DNA of 64,000 nucleotides, from assembly GCA_030015575.1 (NCBI GenBank), contig JASDDO010000026.1, positions 195,697,739 through 195,761,738 of the forward strand. Reading direction: 5' to 3'. Made by a program: the position numbers and the translations under genes. The stretch comes from Agapanthus africanus (lineage: Eukaryota; Streptophyta; Magnoliopsida; Asparagales; Amaryllidaceae). Positions 23,952 to 36,364 of this stretch are shown here, in pieces. The stretch's first letter is position 1, and every line of letters starts with the position of its first letter. The notes below the pieces were generated by a model. That model was not told the DNA's origin, searched no databases, and was given only the letters and a program-made list of their open reading frames with translations.

Positions 23952-25450
23952 CCATTCTGTTGAGTCATGGTCTGGTTTTTCTACAGTAATTCATGACTCT
24001 GCTTGTTTATGTTTTTGGAGTATTTTTAATCTGAATTTGGTACAGTAAATTCTGGATATGTTTTTGGACTCGTCGGTTCGATCAGAATTTTGATTTCGTG
24101 ACTTTTCCGGGTAAATCCAGAAAGTATTGAAGTGTTCGAACGACTATCATTTGCTCACTTTTCACGGGGTTGAAAATCTTTCGGAAATACTTGCAAGTTT
24201 GTTTGTGGTGGACCCTCTAGAAGACAACAAACCTTAACTCGATTATGTGACCGTCTTGAACTGCCTTTTGAACCTTAGGGTTTGGGGCAGTACGGCGTGC
24301 CACATGTGAGGCGTTGGCTTGACCCTTCTACGGCTGGACCGCTACCACTGTGTCACACTCCGGGTTTTTGAACTCCGCTCAAGTGTTGAGCTTTAGGGAA
24401 TCTTGGGTATTTGATCGTTCGTTCGAAAACTTTAATACTGTCAAATTATCTGGAATGTGATGCAATCTGTGGAATTCATATTATAAGACATGAAATACGA
24501 GGTATGTGATACTTCGCATTTACGATGTCTAAAGAGAATGTGGATTCCAGATATTGCAGTTTTACACTTTCTTTTCTGTGACCGTAAGTGTAGTATGTCG
24601 ATATCGCCGGTTTCGTTGCTATACGTCAACGATAATTGGGGTACGCATACTTACTTACGTTGATGATATGTGATATTATGTGTTGCTGAGATATGATGTG
24701 CAGGATTGTCGCGATCGAATAGCCGGGGGTTTTATGTAAGATGAGAGTTTTATATTTTCATTCATGTATATTCAAATGTAATGTAATGTTCTTTTATTTG
24801 GGGCACTTCCGGGTTGAGATTGTGTCACCAGTGTTGTATATTATTTACTTTTCCGCATTAGGATAGACCCAAGGAGGGGAGCACAAGTGACCGGGTTCTG
24901 GGGTTCAGTGGGAGGCCATCTCGAGGAGTCGAGACCGGGTCTCCTAAACTCCAGGATTGGTAGGGTCGCTTGCTGCTCTCGTAGGGGTCTAGGGGTGTAG
25001 CCTTGGCTATTCATCGCGACTGTGGAATCCGTATTTTCTATTTTGGCTAAATACTAAATACGGATGTCCTAGTATATCCCACATTATATCTATGTTTCTG
25101 CTGCGATATCTGTGATGTGATCATTTGATATGTTCTGATGGATAAAGTATATAGTATATATGATATATTATATAGACGTTACTTATGTTTTGCACCTGCA
25201 CTAGCCCTGCCCTGCTGTGTCGTTAGTTACCTAACCTAACGGTGCATGAGGGGACATCGAGGCGAATGTGGATGGCATAAGTGTACGTTGTATTTATCTG
25301 TGATGTTTAGGTGACTTAAATGATGGGACTTCATTAATGTGATTAATGAAAGAAAAAGAAACCTAAAAGATGTTGTAGAATCAAAATTTTAAATAAAAAG
25401 GGTAGCTACAGTTTTGCTTTGCATAGTGGTATATATGATATACCCTACAC

Positions 25451-25656
25451 CTTATTCGATGAGGAAAGAGCCGAGATCCCTTCATCGGGAGTGACCTCTT
25501 TAGCGAAACTGGCAGATGCTACAGACACTCGGTTTGACTTTTGACGGCCTTTGGAGTTTTACTTTGCACAGTGATATATATGATATATCCCGCACCTCAT
25601 TCGACGAGGAAAGGGCCGACGATCCCTTCACCGGGAGTGACCCCTTTAGCAAAACT
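25451..25656 (+). repeat. Tandem leader repeats, element E
   Basis: Two units of about 60 bp, 140 bp apart, both with GAGGAAAG, CCGAxGATCCCTTCA and CGGGAGTGACC cores followed by CTTTAGC. Equivalent pairs lie in D, C, F and G but not in B and H. Confidence 0.75.
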
Positions 25657-25778
25657 AGAAAAGCCTCAAAATCACTCCATTTCAAAACTTTACTTGATTC
25701 TATAACGATATCAAGTTCATTACGCAATAGGTTTTCAGAAAATCCTGTCGTAGCCCTCCGTCATTTCAAGTATTCGTG

Positions 25779-25988
25779 CTGCGTTTGTTGGCCTTTGTCA
25801 AGGCGTAGTGTGCGGTAGTTGAATAGTGCTTATCTGCTTATGCATGTGATGCAGATTGTTTCAGGGTAGTCGTACGACCTTGTTGGCCTTTGTCAAGGGT
25901 CGTGCGGGTGGGTTTGATTCAATCAAGAAATGACGGGTTGAACTTGATTAGCATCCTATGATTTGTTGGCCTTTGTCAAGGTCATAGG
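25779..25988 (+). other. Triple-hairpin leader cassette, element E
   Basis: TTGTTGGCCTTTGTCAAGG occurs three times. Flanking stems: CTGCG (25779-25783) with CGTAG (25804-25808), one G-U; CGTACGACC (25871-25879) with GGTCGTGCG (25898-25906), one U-G; CCTATGA (25955-25961) with TCATAGG (25982-25988), perfect. It is the best preserved cassette. Confidence 0.8.
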
Positions 25989-26459
25989 ACGCTAGGGGTA
26001 AAATATTATCGGGAATTTCAAGTGTTGAAATTTGCAATGAGATTGCATACCTTCTATGAGATAGTTGGATCCCGATACCCTCTGCGAGTAAGAGTTACTC
26101 CTGGAAGAGTTTTACACATTACAATTAGCCGATCAAGTAGGTGTCTAGAAAGGTGTCAACGGGATTACGCCTCTGGGAAAACGAGGTTTACTTTAATTAG
26201 GTCCGTGCGAAAGCACGGGAAACCTCCCTCAAAGTACCGACACTGGCCTGGCTGAAAGATTAGCGAAGTTGTAGGGTGTAATTAATCCCGGCTAGTCTTT
26301 CCTTTTAGGGTTTGAAGGAAGATTTGATAAAAACCAGTGGGGGCCATCCTGATTAGATAAGATAATAACCAATCTGATCTTGCAAGAGCATACGCTAAAG
26401 TGTTTTCTTCTCTCTCTCTCCAGGTAGCGACCATATCATGCCTTAATAAAGATAATAAT

Positions 26460-27690
26460 ATGGATGTATTGACTAAACCCGCATGTTATACTGTGCTGGG
26501 GAACGTTGGTTCCGTTCTTTCTTATAAGAGTTATAGGAATGAACAGGACATAGGGGAATACCAGGATTCCCAAGCCACCCAAATGAAGAAAGTACATGAT
26601 GATGCATTTTCTTCGGGTGTGTTCATTACAGAAAACTGTTTCTCCATTTGCCCTACGTCCTGGGTATTAGATACCGGGTCAGGATCCCATATATGTAATC
26701 AGTTACATGGGCTTAGAAAAGGTAGAAAACTTGGAGAAGGTGATAAAGACATAAGAGTTGGAAATGGTGCAATTGTTGCAGCTAAGACTGTCGGGGAATA
26801 TCACCTTGCATTACCTACTGGGAATACTTTGGTTCTGAACGAATGCTATTACATGCCGAACCTGATATGCAACATTATATCGGTTTCTTTGTTGAGTAAA
26901 GAAGGATCTAATTTTGTATTGCAGGATAATGTTATGAACATTTTCCATAACCAAAAGTTGGTTGGATCAGGCACGTTATGTAATAGCATTTATATTCTAA
27001 ATCAATCAACAGTTCTGAGCATAACAAACACACACAAGAGGAAGAGTTCAGAAATGAACGAATCCTTCTTGTGGCATTGTAGACTCAGTCATATAAATGC
27101 GACACGGCTGGCTAAGTTGCATAAGGATGGATATTTGAATCCGTTTGAATTTTCATCTTATGACACTTGCCAGTCATGTCTCAAAGGCAAGATGACCAAA
27201 ACTCCGTTTACGGGACACGGAGAAAGAGTTACTGAACTCTTGGGACTGATACATAGTGATGTATGCGGTCCTATGTCTACACAGGGCAGGGATGGTTCAT
27301 CGTACTTCATTACATTCACTGACGATCTCTCTAGATTCAGATATGTGTTCTTGATGAAACACAAATCCGAAGCTTTTGAGAAATTTAGAGAATATAAACA
27401 AGAAGTCGAAAACCAAACCGGAAAAAGTATTAAAATCCTTCGATCTGATCGAGGAGGTGAATACTTGAGCGGTGAATTCCTGGACTTCCTAAAAGAGAAT
27501 GGGATTCTCTCTCAGCTGACTCCTCCATATACACCACAGCACAACGGTGTATCGGAGCGGAGGAACTGCACCCTATTAGATATGGTGCGCTCTATGATGA
27601 GCACAGCTGAGTTACCTATTTCCTTCTGGGGATATGCGCTGGAAAAAGCAGCATACCTATTGAATCAAGATCCAACTAAATCTGTACCTA
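26460..27690 (+). pseudogene. pol: Element E protease-integrase frame, gag-less and truncated
   Basis: An open frame of about 410 codons. Residues 1-60 or so form a head unlike Gag (NMDVLTKPACYT onward), with no zinc knuckle. Protease WVLDTGSGSHIC follows, then integrase with HHCC (LWHCRLSH ... CQSC), first Asp in SDVCGP, second in LRSDRGGEY and Glu in NGVSERRN. All catalytic residues are present. At 27689-27694 the frame runs into LTR sequence and adds about 24 unrelated residues before a stop, so the end is a deletion fusion. I take ATG 26460 as start because it is the first in-frame ATG after the predicted splice acceptor; an upstream ATG at 26400 lies before it. Related to D, F and G by its head. 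Confidence 0.88.
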
Positions 27691-28186
27691 CCACGTCCAT
27701 GAGGGCGTGCAAAACGGTGGTTTTTGGGTACAGTCCCGAGTCACATGGAGGCAATGAGCGATAGGTGGGGTTTCGTCTCTCCCGGTATTGGGGGTTGATG
27801 TTGTACTGTGCTCGATTGGCCGTAACAGGGAAGTCCCTGGCCAGGGCTGTTTCAGAGATTTGCTGGTAAGTGTTACCAGTAGTTTCTCGACCCGTTATGA
27901 GCCTCACATCGGCACGACTTATCGGTTATTGGGGTCTGACGTTTACCACCCCTACACTTGATATGCGACGTATCAGACGAGGAGACCGGACTGTACGGGA
28001 AGTGTTACCGATCGGCTCGACGGGAGTTGTAGCAGGTTCGCTTGTTCTCTTCTGATCGCTCAATACCCGGGTGGCCGTTACGTTTAGCTGACCGCTTGCG
28101 GCTTAGGGGTGCTTGATATGATCATCACCCACTGCCGGCGTATTGACGAGTCTCAGAGTCCCACAATGGAGTTTCCTAGTCTAGGC

Positions 28187-28191
28187 GAAAC
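28187..28191. repeat. Left TSD of element F (GAAAC)
   Basis: GAAAC before TGTTAGTTATATG; matches 38581-38585. Confidence 0.95.
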
Positions 28192-30407
28192 TGTTAGTTA
28201 TATGTATGCCCTAGAGGCCATTACTATACATAGGATGTATATTGTAGTGGATGCTGGGACATATATAGTGAGGACTTTCTTGCTCGACATGATAGTATGC
28301 TATCTGGTTGATCTTTACCTTAACGTGTACACTGATTGTCTCTCTATTACATGTTGGTAAAGCCCTTAGGATGTGTACTTAACTACCTGGACTATGATTC
28401 GTATCATACTAGTGGGGACATGGTAGTCCATAAGTACATCCTTCAAAGTCCCTAGTCGAGGGTGTATCGAGACGGGGCATCGATATACCAGAGTAGACTA
28501 GCGTATACCTTCTCGACCCATACAGATGGGCGATGGATGATCCCATATCCATTGGTGTTTGACATCAGAGATGATATACGGGTGCTCAGTAGAGACTGGG
28601 TACACTGGACGGACTCGCCGAGAACTCCCAGATGGTATTATACCTCAAGTCAGATGGCAGTTCTCTGGTGACACTGGTACAGAGTAGTCTGTTGACCCGA
28701 GATCGTCATAGAGTCTTGTGTGGTTCCCACTGTGCTTTGATTTCCATCTTACCACGTCCAAAAGGGCATGCAAAATGGTGGTTTTTGGGTACAGTCCCGA
28801 GTCACATGGAGGCAATGAGCGATAGGAGGGGATTCGTCTCTCCCGGTATAGGGAGTTGATGTTGCACTGTGTTCGATTGGCTATAACAGGAAGTCCCTGG
28901 CCAAGGCTGCTCAGAGAATTGCTGGTAAGTGTTACCAGTAGTTTCTCGACCCGTTATGAGCCTCATATCGACACGACTTATCGAACTATTGGGGTCTGAC
29001 GTTTACCACCCCTAGGCGAGATATGCGACATATCAGACGATCAGACCGGACTGTACGGTAGTGTTACTGGTCGGATTCACTGGAGTGTGAGCGGGCTTGC
29101 TCGTCGATCTTCAGATCGCTCAATACCCGGGTGGCCATTACGTTTAGCAGACCGCTTGCGGCTTGTGGGTGTTTGATATGATCATCATCTGCTGCCGGCG
29201 TATTGACGAGTCTTTAGAGTCCTACACAGAGGTTTCCTGGCTCAAGCGAAACGAAATAGGAGCGCATATGAGATATGTGCGGGACCGAGAATAATGCGTG
29301 TATGTGATACCGTATTCTATTCTCGCGATGAATGTATCGAATGGTTGTATGCGATATAACCTAGTTATCGAATCGAGGGTTGATTCGATAAGCCGATACA
29401 TTCGATACTAGTCGGTTATATGCGATATGACCGGATCGTTAAATCAAGTGTTGATTTAATGATTTAATGCATAATTATATATTTGATATATTACTTTGCG
29501 TTAACTAGTATCGGTTCACTTAAGATGGATTTTCTCACTCGGATGTGCGCATTGTATATGCGATATACTTTTGTGCACTTGTTTGTATCATGTTTGATGA
29601 TACATGTTAACTTGGTTAAGTGTAAAGATTAAACCATGGTTAAGTTAATGATTAGGGTTTTGATTATCTTATTTATTTATTTATTTATTTATTTGTTTGT
29701 TTTGGATAAGATAAAGAAAGAATGGTGGCTTTGTTTGTTTGTTTGTTGAAAATTCATGAACCTTTGACTTAGTCACCTTTCTTGTCTTCATTCTTAACCC
29801 TAACCATTTAAGCAAACCATGGTCTATTCTCTAAACTTAACTAGAGTTAGGTTATGATAAGTATTGAGATAATTTATCCTTTTTAATTAACTTATCATTT
29901 CATTTTTCTTCTTCTTCTTCCTTGAACTCAAGAAGAAAACCTTGAGGTCATCAATGGTGATTGATGATAAAGAGTGAGAAATCCAATTCTAAATTGAACC
30001 CATTTCCTATTTCTTCATCCTCTACCTCTTGCCAAGTAGTAGAGTGTGTTTTCTTCACAAGTTTCTTGACTTGGTGAAGTCGGAGCTTGATTTAGCGATG
30101 CCTCGACGTAGATCATCTTCGGCATGGACATCGACGACCTAGCTCGCTTATTCTCCGATGAAGTCGACGCTAGAGCCCGGATTCTTTTTGGACAGCGGAG
30201 AGGACTTCGTTGCGGAGCTATGGAGGTGGAGAACCGGATCTACAAAGGTTGTATTTCCGTTTCCCATTAGTTAAGTGTTAACTAGTTTACTTTTCGCCTA
30301 GATTTCTAGCAAACGATCCGTAGTCGGGTTTCTCGGCAGCTAGAATTTTTGAAATTGGCATGGTTGATGCCTTGTGAGACCTCATTAGGATGCCTAGGAA
30401 CCCTACA
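28192..30407 (+). repeat. 5' LTR of element F
   Basis: 2,216 bp from TGTTAGTTATATG to CCCTACA. It contains nested palindromes (29330-29403), TTAAATCAA-GTG-TTGATTTAA (29439-29459), and TTTA and GTTT microsatellites near 29668-29750. Confidence 0.96.
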
Positions 30408-30408
30408 G

Positions 30409-30421
30409 TGGTATCAGAGCC
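30409..30421 (+). other. Primer binding site of element F
   Basis: TGGTATCAGAGCC, a perfect match to the initiator tRNA-Met site, one base after the LTR. Confidence 0.95.
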
Positions 30422-30608
30422 AAGCTAGAGCCTTAGGCGAAGTCTAGACGACATTTGAAGTCCGATCGAACCCGAAAGTCCAAAATTTCCATGCTCTCTG
30501 TCCTTTTTTGAAAATTGTGAATTTTTGGAAATTAAAAATATGCAGAAAATTAAGCAGGGTTTTCTATGAATTACTGTGCAAAACGGAGCCTCTAATTCCT
30601 CTACTTGA

Positions 30609-30653
30609 CCGCGGAACCGCGGCGTTGACCCCACTTTAGCGGCGGTTCCGCGG
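30609..30653. repeat. GC-rich hairpin, element F leader
   Basis: CCGCGGAACCGCGG (30609-30622) and CGGCGGTTCCGCGG (30640-30653), nearly complementary, about 190-245 nt after the primer site. Confidence 0.82.
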
Positions 30654-32911
30654 CAGATTTATGGTATTTGCGACGTTTCTTTGCACAGTAATTCATGTCT
30701 CTGGTTTTTATATTCTCTGGGTATTTTTAAAATTTATTCAAGATTTGAATTTTCTGGAGTTGTTTTGGGCATTCGGTGTTTCGATCGGAGTATCAGATTT
30801 TGTCTATGTGGCTTTCCGGATAAATTTTAGAATATGTTAAAAAGTTCGACTGGATATAAATACCCAATTTTTCCCCTGTGGGGAAATTTCCAAGTGTTGG
30901 ATTTTTCCGTAGTTTAACGACGTTCTAAGTAGTGCAAGTAACGCGATGGACCCTCTAGAAGACAATAAACCTTAACTCGATTATGTGACCGTCTTGAACT
31001 GCCTTTTGAACCTTCGGGTTTGGGGCAGTACGGCGTGCCACATGTGAGGCGTTGGCTTGACCCTTCTACGGCTGGACCGTTGGTACTGAGGCACAAACTG
31101 AATGTTGTTAGACTTATTTCAAGAGTTGATCTGTATCGGGAAAACTTGGGTGTTCGATTGTTCGATCGGAAAGTTTGACATTTTCTATTTATCCGGAATG
31201 AGATACAATAATTGGAATTCACAAGAAGTTATGAGATAACTGAATGAATGTTATAAACATAGCAATTTAGTCTCACTTGATCGGTTGCCACGGAATTTTG
31301 ATGTGATCAAAAGTCCGTCGCAATCACGTGGCGTACGCGGATACTCGCCGGGTAAACTTAATAGACAACCTCACTCCATAGCCCCGACCAAGTGACTGTA
31401 GGAGAACCCCGTCACCGAAAGCATCCGTTCGGGTGCTCGCGGTAGCGGTGTTCCGCCTTGGTGCACTTCGTCGACGGTAACGGGGGTGCGGCCGTCTACT
31501 GAAGTTTGCGACGAGCATTCGATCAGGATGTCGGGAATCTTGTTGAATTGCCCGACTTGATATTGAAAAGTGTTTTCGATTTTGAGATTAAAATGCGGGG
31601 TTTATAATTGTTAGGCATGCGATGTCTAAGTAATTCATTTGGTCAGGCATGCGATGTCTGAGGTAGTTGCGGATTCCAACTGTTGTAGTTTTACACTTTC
31701 TTTTCTGTGACCGTAAGTGTAATATGTGATATCGCCGGTTTCGTTGCTATATGTCAACGGCAATTGGGATGCGCATATTTACTTACGTTGATGACATGTG
31801 ATGTTATGTGTTGCTGGATATGTTATATTGGATCGTCGTGTTTGAATAGCCGGGGGTTTTTATGTGAGATGAGTGTTTTTCATTTTCATTCATGTAAAAA
31901 CTTGTATGTAATATTCTTTTATTGGGGCACTTCCAGGTTGCGGAAGATGTCACCTTTTGTATATTATTTACTTTTCCGCATTAGGATAGACCCAAGGAGG
32001 AGGGCACAAGTAACCGGGTTCTGGAGTCCAGTGGGAGACCAACTCGAGGAGTCGAGTCCGGGTCTCCTAACTTTAGAATTGGCAGGGTTGCTTGCCGCTC
32101 TCGTAGGGGTCTAGGGGTGTGGGTTTGGCTATTCATCACGACCGTGGAATCCGTGTTTTATACTGGCTCGTATTAAAAACACGGACGTCCTAGTATATCC
32201 AATATTTCATATGATTCTTCTGCTGCGATATCTGTGATGTGATCATGTAATGTTCTGTGATAGATACAGTATATAGTATATATGATATATTATATAGACG
32301 TTACTTATGTTTTACACCCGCGCTAGCCCTGCCCCGCTCTGCCGTTAGTCACCTAACCTAACGGTGCACGAGGGGACATCGAGGCGAATGCGGATGGCAT
32401 AAGTGTACGTCGTATTTATCTGTGATGTTTAGGTACTTAAATGATGGGACTTCATTAATGTGATTAATGAAATAAAAGAAACCTAAGATGTTGTAGAATC
32501 GAATTTCAAAATAAAACAGGTAGCTACAGTTCTTGCTTTGCACAGAGGTATATATGATATATCCTGCACCTTATTCGATAAGGAAAGGACCGAGATCCCT
32601 TCACCGGGAGTGACTCCTTTAGCAATAACTGGCAGATGCTACACACTCGGTTTGTCTTTTGATTGCTTTTAAAAGTTTTATCTTTGCACAGTGATATATA
32701 TGATATATCCCGCACCTCATTCGACGAGGAAAGGACCGACGATCCCTTCACCGGGAGTGACTCCTTTAGCAAAACTAGAAAAGCCTCAAAAACACTCCAT
32801 TTCAAAATTCATTTGATTCTACAACGATATCAAGTTCATTACGCAATAGGTTTTCAGAAAAACCTGTCGTAGCCCTCCGTCATTTCAGATAAGTATTAGT
32901 TAGTATTCGTG

Positions 32912-33121
32912 CTGCGGTTGTTTGGCATGCGTCAAGGCGTAGTGTACGGTAGCTAACTAGTGCTTATCTGCCAGCATATGATGCGATTGGATTAGGGTAT
33001 TCGTACGGCGTTGTTTGGCATGCATCAAGGGTCGTGCGGGTGGGTTTAATTCAATCAAGAAATGTACGGGTTGAACTTGACTAGCAGACTATGGATTGTT
33101 TGGCATGCGTCAAGGTCATAG
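32912..33121 (+). other. Triple-hairpin leader cassette, element F
   Basis: TTGTTTGGCATGCGTCAAGG or a one-base variant occurs three times. Stems: CTGCG (32912-32916) with CGTAG (32938-32942); a CGTACG-type arm with GTCGTGCG in the middle; CTATG with the complementary CATAG part of TCATAG in the third. Confidence 0.75.
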
Positions 33122-33556
33122 CGAGCTAGGGGCAAAATATTATCGGGAATTTCAAGTGTTGAAATTTGCAATGAGATTGCATACCTTCTATGAGATAGTT
33201 GGATCCCGATACCCGCTGCGAGTAAGAGTTACTCCTGGGAGAGTTTTATACATTACAATTAGCCGATCAAGTAGGTGTCTAGAAAGGTGTCAACGGGGTT
33301 ACGCCTCTGGGAAAACGAGGTTTAAATTAATTAGGTTCGTGCGAAAGCACGGGGGACCTCCCTCAAAGTACCGACACTGGCCTGGCTGAAAGATTGGCGA
33401 ACTTGTAGTGTGTAATTAATCCCGGCTAGTCTTTCTTTTTAGGGTTTGAAGGAAGATTTGATAAAAAGCAGTGGGAGCCATCCTGATTAGATAAAATAAA
33501 AACCAATCTATTCTTGACAGAGCGCACGCTGAGTGTTTTCTTCTCTCTCTCTCCAG

Positions 33557-36349
33557 GTAGCGACTATATCACGCCTTAATCAAGATAATAATACGGATAT
33601 TTGACCGAACCCGCTTGTTATACTGAGCTGGGGAACGTTGGTCCCGCTCCAACTTATAATTGTTATAAGACAGAGCAGGAAATTGGGGAATACCAGATTT
33701 CCCGTGCCGCCCAAACGAAGAGAGTGCATGCTGATGCATCATCTTCGGGTGTGGTCATTACAGAGAACTGTTTCTCAGTATCCTTTACGTCCTGGGTATG
33801 TGATACCAGATCAGGATCCCAGATATGTAATTTGTTACATAGGGCTACAGAAAGGTAGAGGACTGAGATCGGGTGATAAGTTTCATGAGGCAGAAAACGG
33901 GGCAAGTGTTGCAGCCAAGTCTGTCGGTAACTGTCACCCTGTATTACCAATACATTGATTCTGAACGAATGTTATTAGATACCGAACCTGATATACCAAA
34001 TCATATCACTCTCTTTGTTAGAAAAGAAAGGATATAATTTTGTATTGTTGGATAATGTTTTGAACATTTCCTATATCAAAAGTTGATCGGTTCAGGCGCG
34101 TTATCTAAAAGCATTGATGTTCTAAATCAAACTACAGTTCTTAGTATATGGAACACACATAAGAGGAAGAGTTCAGAAATGAACGGATCCTTCTTAAGGT
34201 ATTGTAGACTAGGTCAGATCAATGTGACCCGACTAGCTAGAGTTTCATAAAGATGCATATTTAAATTAGTTTGAATTTACATCTTGTGAAACTTGCCAGT
34301 CATGTCACAGAGATGAGATGACCATAGCTCCATTTATTGGAAACAGAGAAAGAGTTAGTGAACTCTTGGGATGATACATGTTGATGTATGTAGGTCCCCT
34401 GTCTACACATGCCAAGACCGATTCTTTGTACTTCATTACATTCTCTGATGATCTCTTTTGATTCAGACATATGTTCCTGTTGAAACATAAGTCAGAACCT
34501 TTTGAGATGTTCACAGAATATAAGTTAGAAGTAGAGAACCAATACGGGTATAACTATTATGTCCTATGATGAGATCAAGAAGGAGAATACTTGAGCACGA
34601 AAATCCTGGATTATTCTAAAGGAGAATGAGATTCTCTCTCAGCATTACTCCTCTGTATATACCATAGCACGATGGTATATCGGGGCGGAGCAATAACACC
34701 CTATATGATAAGGTGTGCTCTATGATGAGTACTACTGAGTTACCTTTTTCCTTTTGGGAGTTATGCACTTGAGAAGCTGCATACCTATTGAATAGGGTTC
34801 CAATCAAATCAGTTGCCTACCGCTTCATATGTGATATGGAAAAGGAAGAGCCCATGTCTTAAGCTAGTTAAGATTTGGAGTTGTCCGGCCTATGTCTAAA
34901 AACAAAATTCGGACAAGCTCGATGCAAGGTCTGTAATGTAGAACTGGAAAGGTTCCAGCTATACAAACTACAGCAGATGATTTGATAAAACCAAAGGATT
35001 CAGTAGAGACCAACGAACCTCAGCCTCTCCGCCGATCTAGTAGGGTTCCTCACCCACCTGAGAGATACTTCGGTTTCTCTATGACAGTGGGAGCGAGGAT
35101 TGCATCATGAGATGATGACCCAACTAGCTTCGAGCTGGCCATCAGGGGTATGACTCTGTAAGAATGGCTGGATGCTTAGTGATCTGAGATGGAATCCTTA
35201 TACACCAACAAAGTATGGACTTTGGTTGCTATATCTGAAGGGTTAAATCCCCATCAGGAGCAAGTATATCTTAAGAAGATTACTTGGTGTACATGAAAAA
35301 GTTGAGACTTTCAAAGCTAGACTTGTTAAGGGTTTGCATCATTGACCAGGTGTGGATCATGATGAAACCTTTTCAAGTGACTATGCTTAAGTCCATCCAG
35401 ATCCTACTTGCCACGGCTACATACCATGACTGCGATAGCTGGTGGTTGGGTGTCTTGACTGCTTTTCTAAATGACGATTTAGAAGAGAGCGTCTATAAGT
35501 ACACAGCCAGAGGGCTTCGTAGACAGTGGGAGCAGCGGAAACGTGTGCAAGATGCTTTATAGGATAAAGCAGGCATCGCGGAGTTGGAACATCTGTTTTG
35601 ATGAAGCGGTCAAAGAGTTTGACATCATCAAAATGGTAGATGAACCTTGTATATACAAAAAGGTAGTAGGGAGTATGGTGACGATCCTCGTAGAGTACGT
35701 GGATGACATACTCTTGATAAGAAAGGAGTTTCTTATGCTACGCTCGATCAATCTCCGCTTATCACAAAGATTCTCCATATAGGATTAAAGTGATACCTAC
35801 TAAATCCTGGATTTTGGATCTATGAGATAGATCTAAATGGATGTTAGGATACTCACTAGATGTAGTGAGATGGTGTCAATCGATCCTGAGGAGAATCACT
35901 AGAAGGGTTCCAGGGTGATAAAGATGACTGAATGTCAGTCACAGGCATTGTCTTTACCCTCAGAAAAGGGACGGTATGTTGGAAGAGTTCCAAGCTGGAT
36001 ACCGTGACATACTAGACGATAAAGGCAGGATACATCGCTACTTAAGATGCTACCAAAGAGGCTGTTTGGGTGTATATAGGTTCATGAGATGAACTATGTT
36101 CCTACCATTGTGTGACAATGGAGTTGTGGCTTATGCCAAGGAACGCCGGTCCCATCAGTGATCCAGACATATTCTAAGGCAGTATCACTTGATCATGGAG
36201 ATGGTTGATCTCCAGGGAGATCGAGGTTAGGAGAGTAGACTCAGAGGACAACACAGCGGATCCACTCACGAAAGGCCTTTTCCCAGAGAGAGACTTTTAT
36301 GGGATGGTTGAGTATGAGATACTTCAAACCACTGCTACAGATGGCCCTA
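33557..36349 (+). pseudogene. pol: Element F pol remnant, many frameshifts and stops
   Basis: Pieces in pol order can be recognised: head (CYTELGNVGP, near 33613), protease near 33780 (the DTGS codons now read as DTRS), integrase 34100-34900 in several frames, RT 35150-35790 including a YVDDILLIR-like active site, and a shortened RNase H 35800-36350. The start codon equivalent to E's is ACG. At 35497-35503 seven bases (AAGTACA) replace the six that encode Met-Asp in H, shifting the frame; G has the same change. Nothing functional can be made. Confidence 0.9.
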
Positions 36350-36353
36350 GTGC

Positions 36354-36364
36354 AAGTGGGAGAT
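36354..36364 (+). other. Polypurine tract of element F
   Basis: AAGTGGGAGAT directly before the 3' LTR, intact despite the decayed pol. Confidence 0.92.

Larger units (their letters stand above)
23722..26421 (+). other. Non-coding 5' leader of element E
   Basis: 2.7 kb without a credible gene: GC dyad (23908-23951), a conserved block near 24205-24350 shared with F and G, tandem units (25451-25656), and the triple-hairpin cassette (25779-25988). It ends in TTCTCTCTCTCTCCAG (AG 26422-26423), a strong acceptor. A candidate donor (AAAG then GTTGTA) is in the LTR at 23538. Confidence 0.75.
30422..33554 (+). other. Non-coding 5' leader of element F
   Basis: 3.1 kb without a credible gene: GC dyad (30609-30653), the block near 30950-31080 shared with E and G, tandem units (about 32567-32628 and 32719-32776), and the cassette (32912-33121). 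It ends in a CT-rich tract and CAG (AG 33555-33556). A candidate donor (AAAG then GTTGTA) is at 30248. The leader keeps all its motifs although the coding region after it is ruined. Confidence 0.78.

Noticed and set aside
25779-25988. CRISPR-like array of three spaced repeats
   Set aside because: Three units only, in plant retrotransposon leaders, with complementary flanks and no cas genes.
26400-26459. Upstream ATG at 26400 as the start of E pol
   Set aside because: It precedes the conserved pyrimidine tract and CAG; in D and G the region before the acceptor is not conserved as protein. ATG 26460 is preferred.
28462-28859. Repeated open frames of 69 and 75 codons, also at 36635-37032
   Set aside because: They recur only because F's two LTRs are nearly identical. 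No coding features; the second of the two also occurs antisense in G's LTR.
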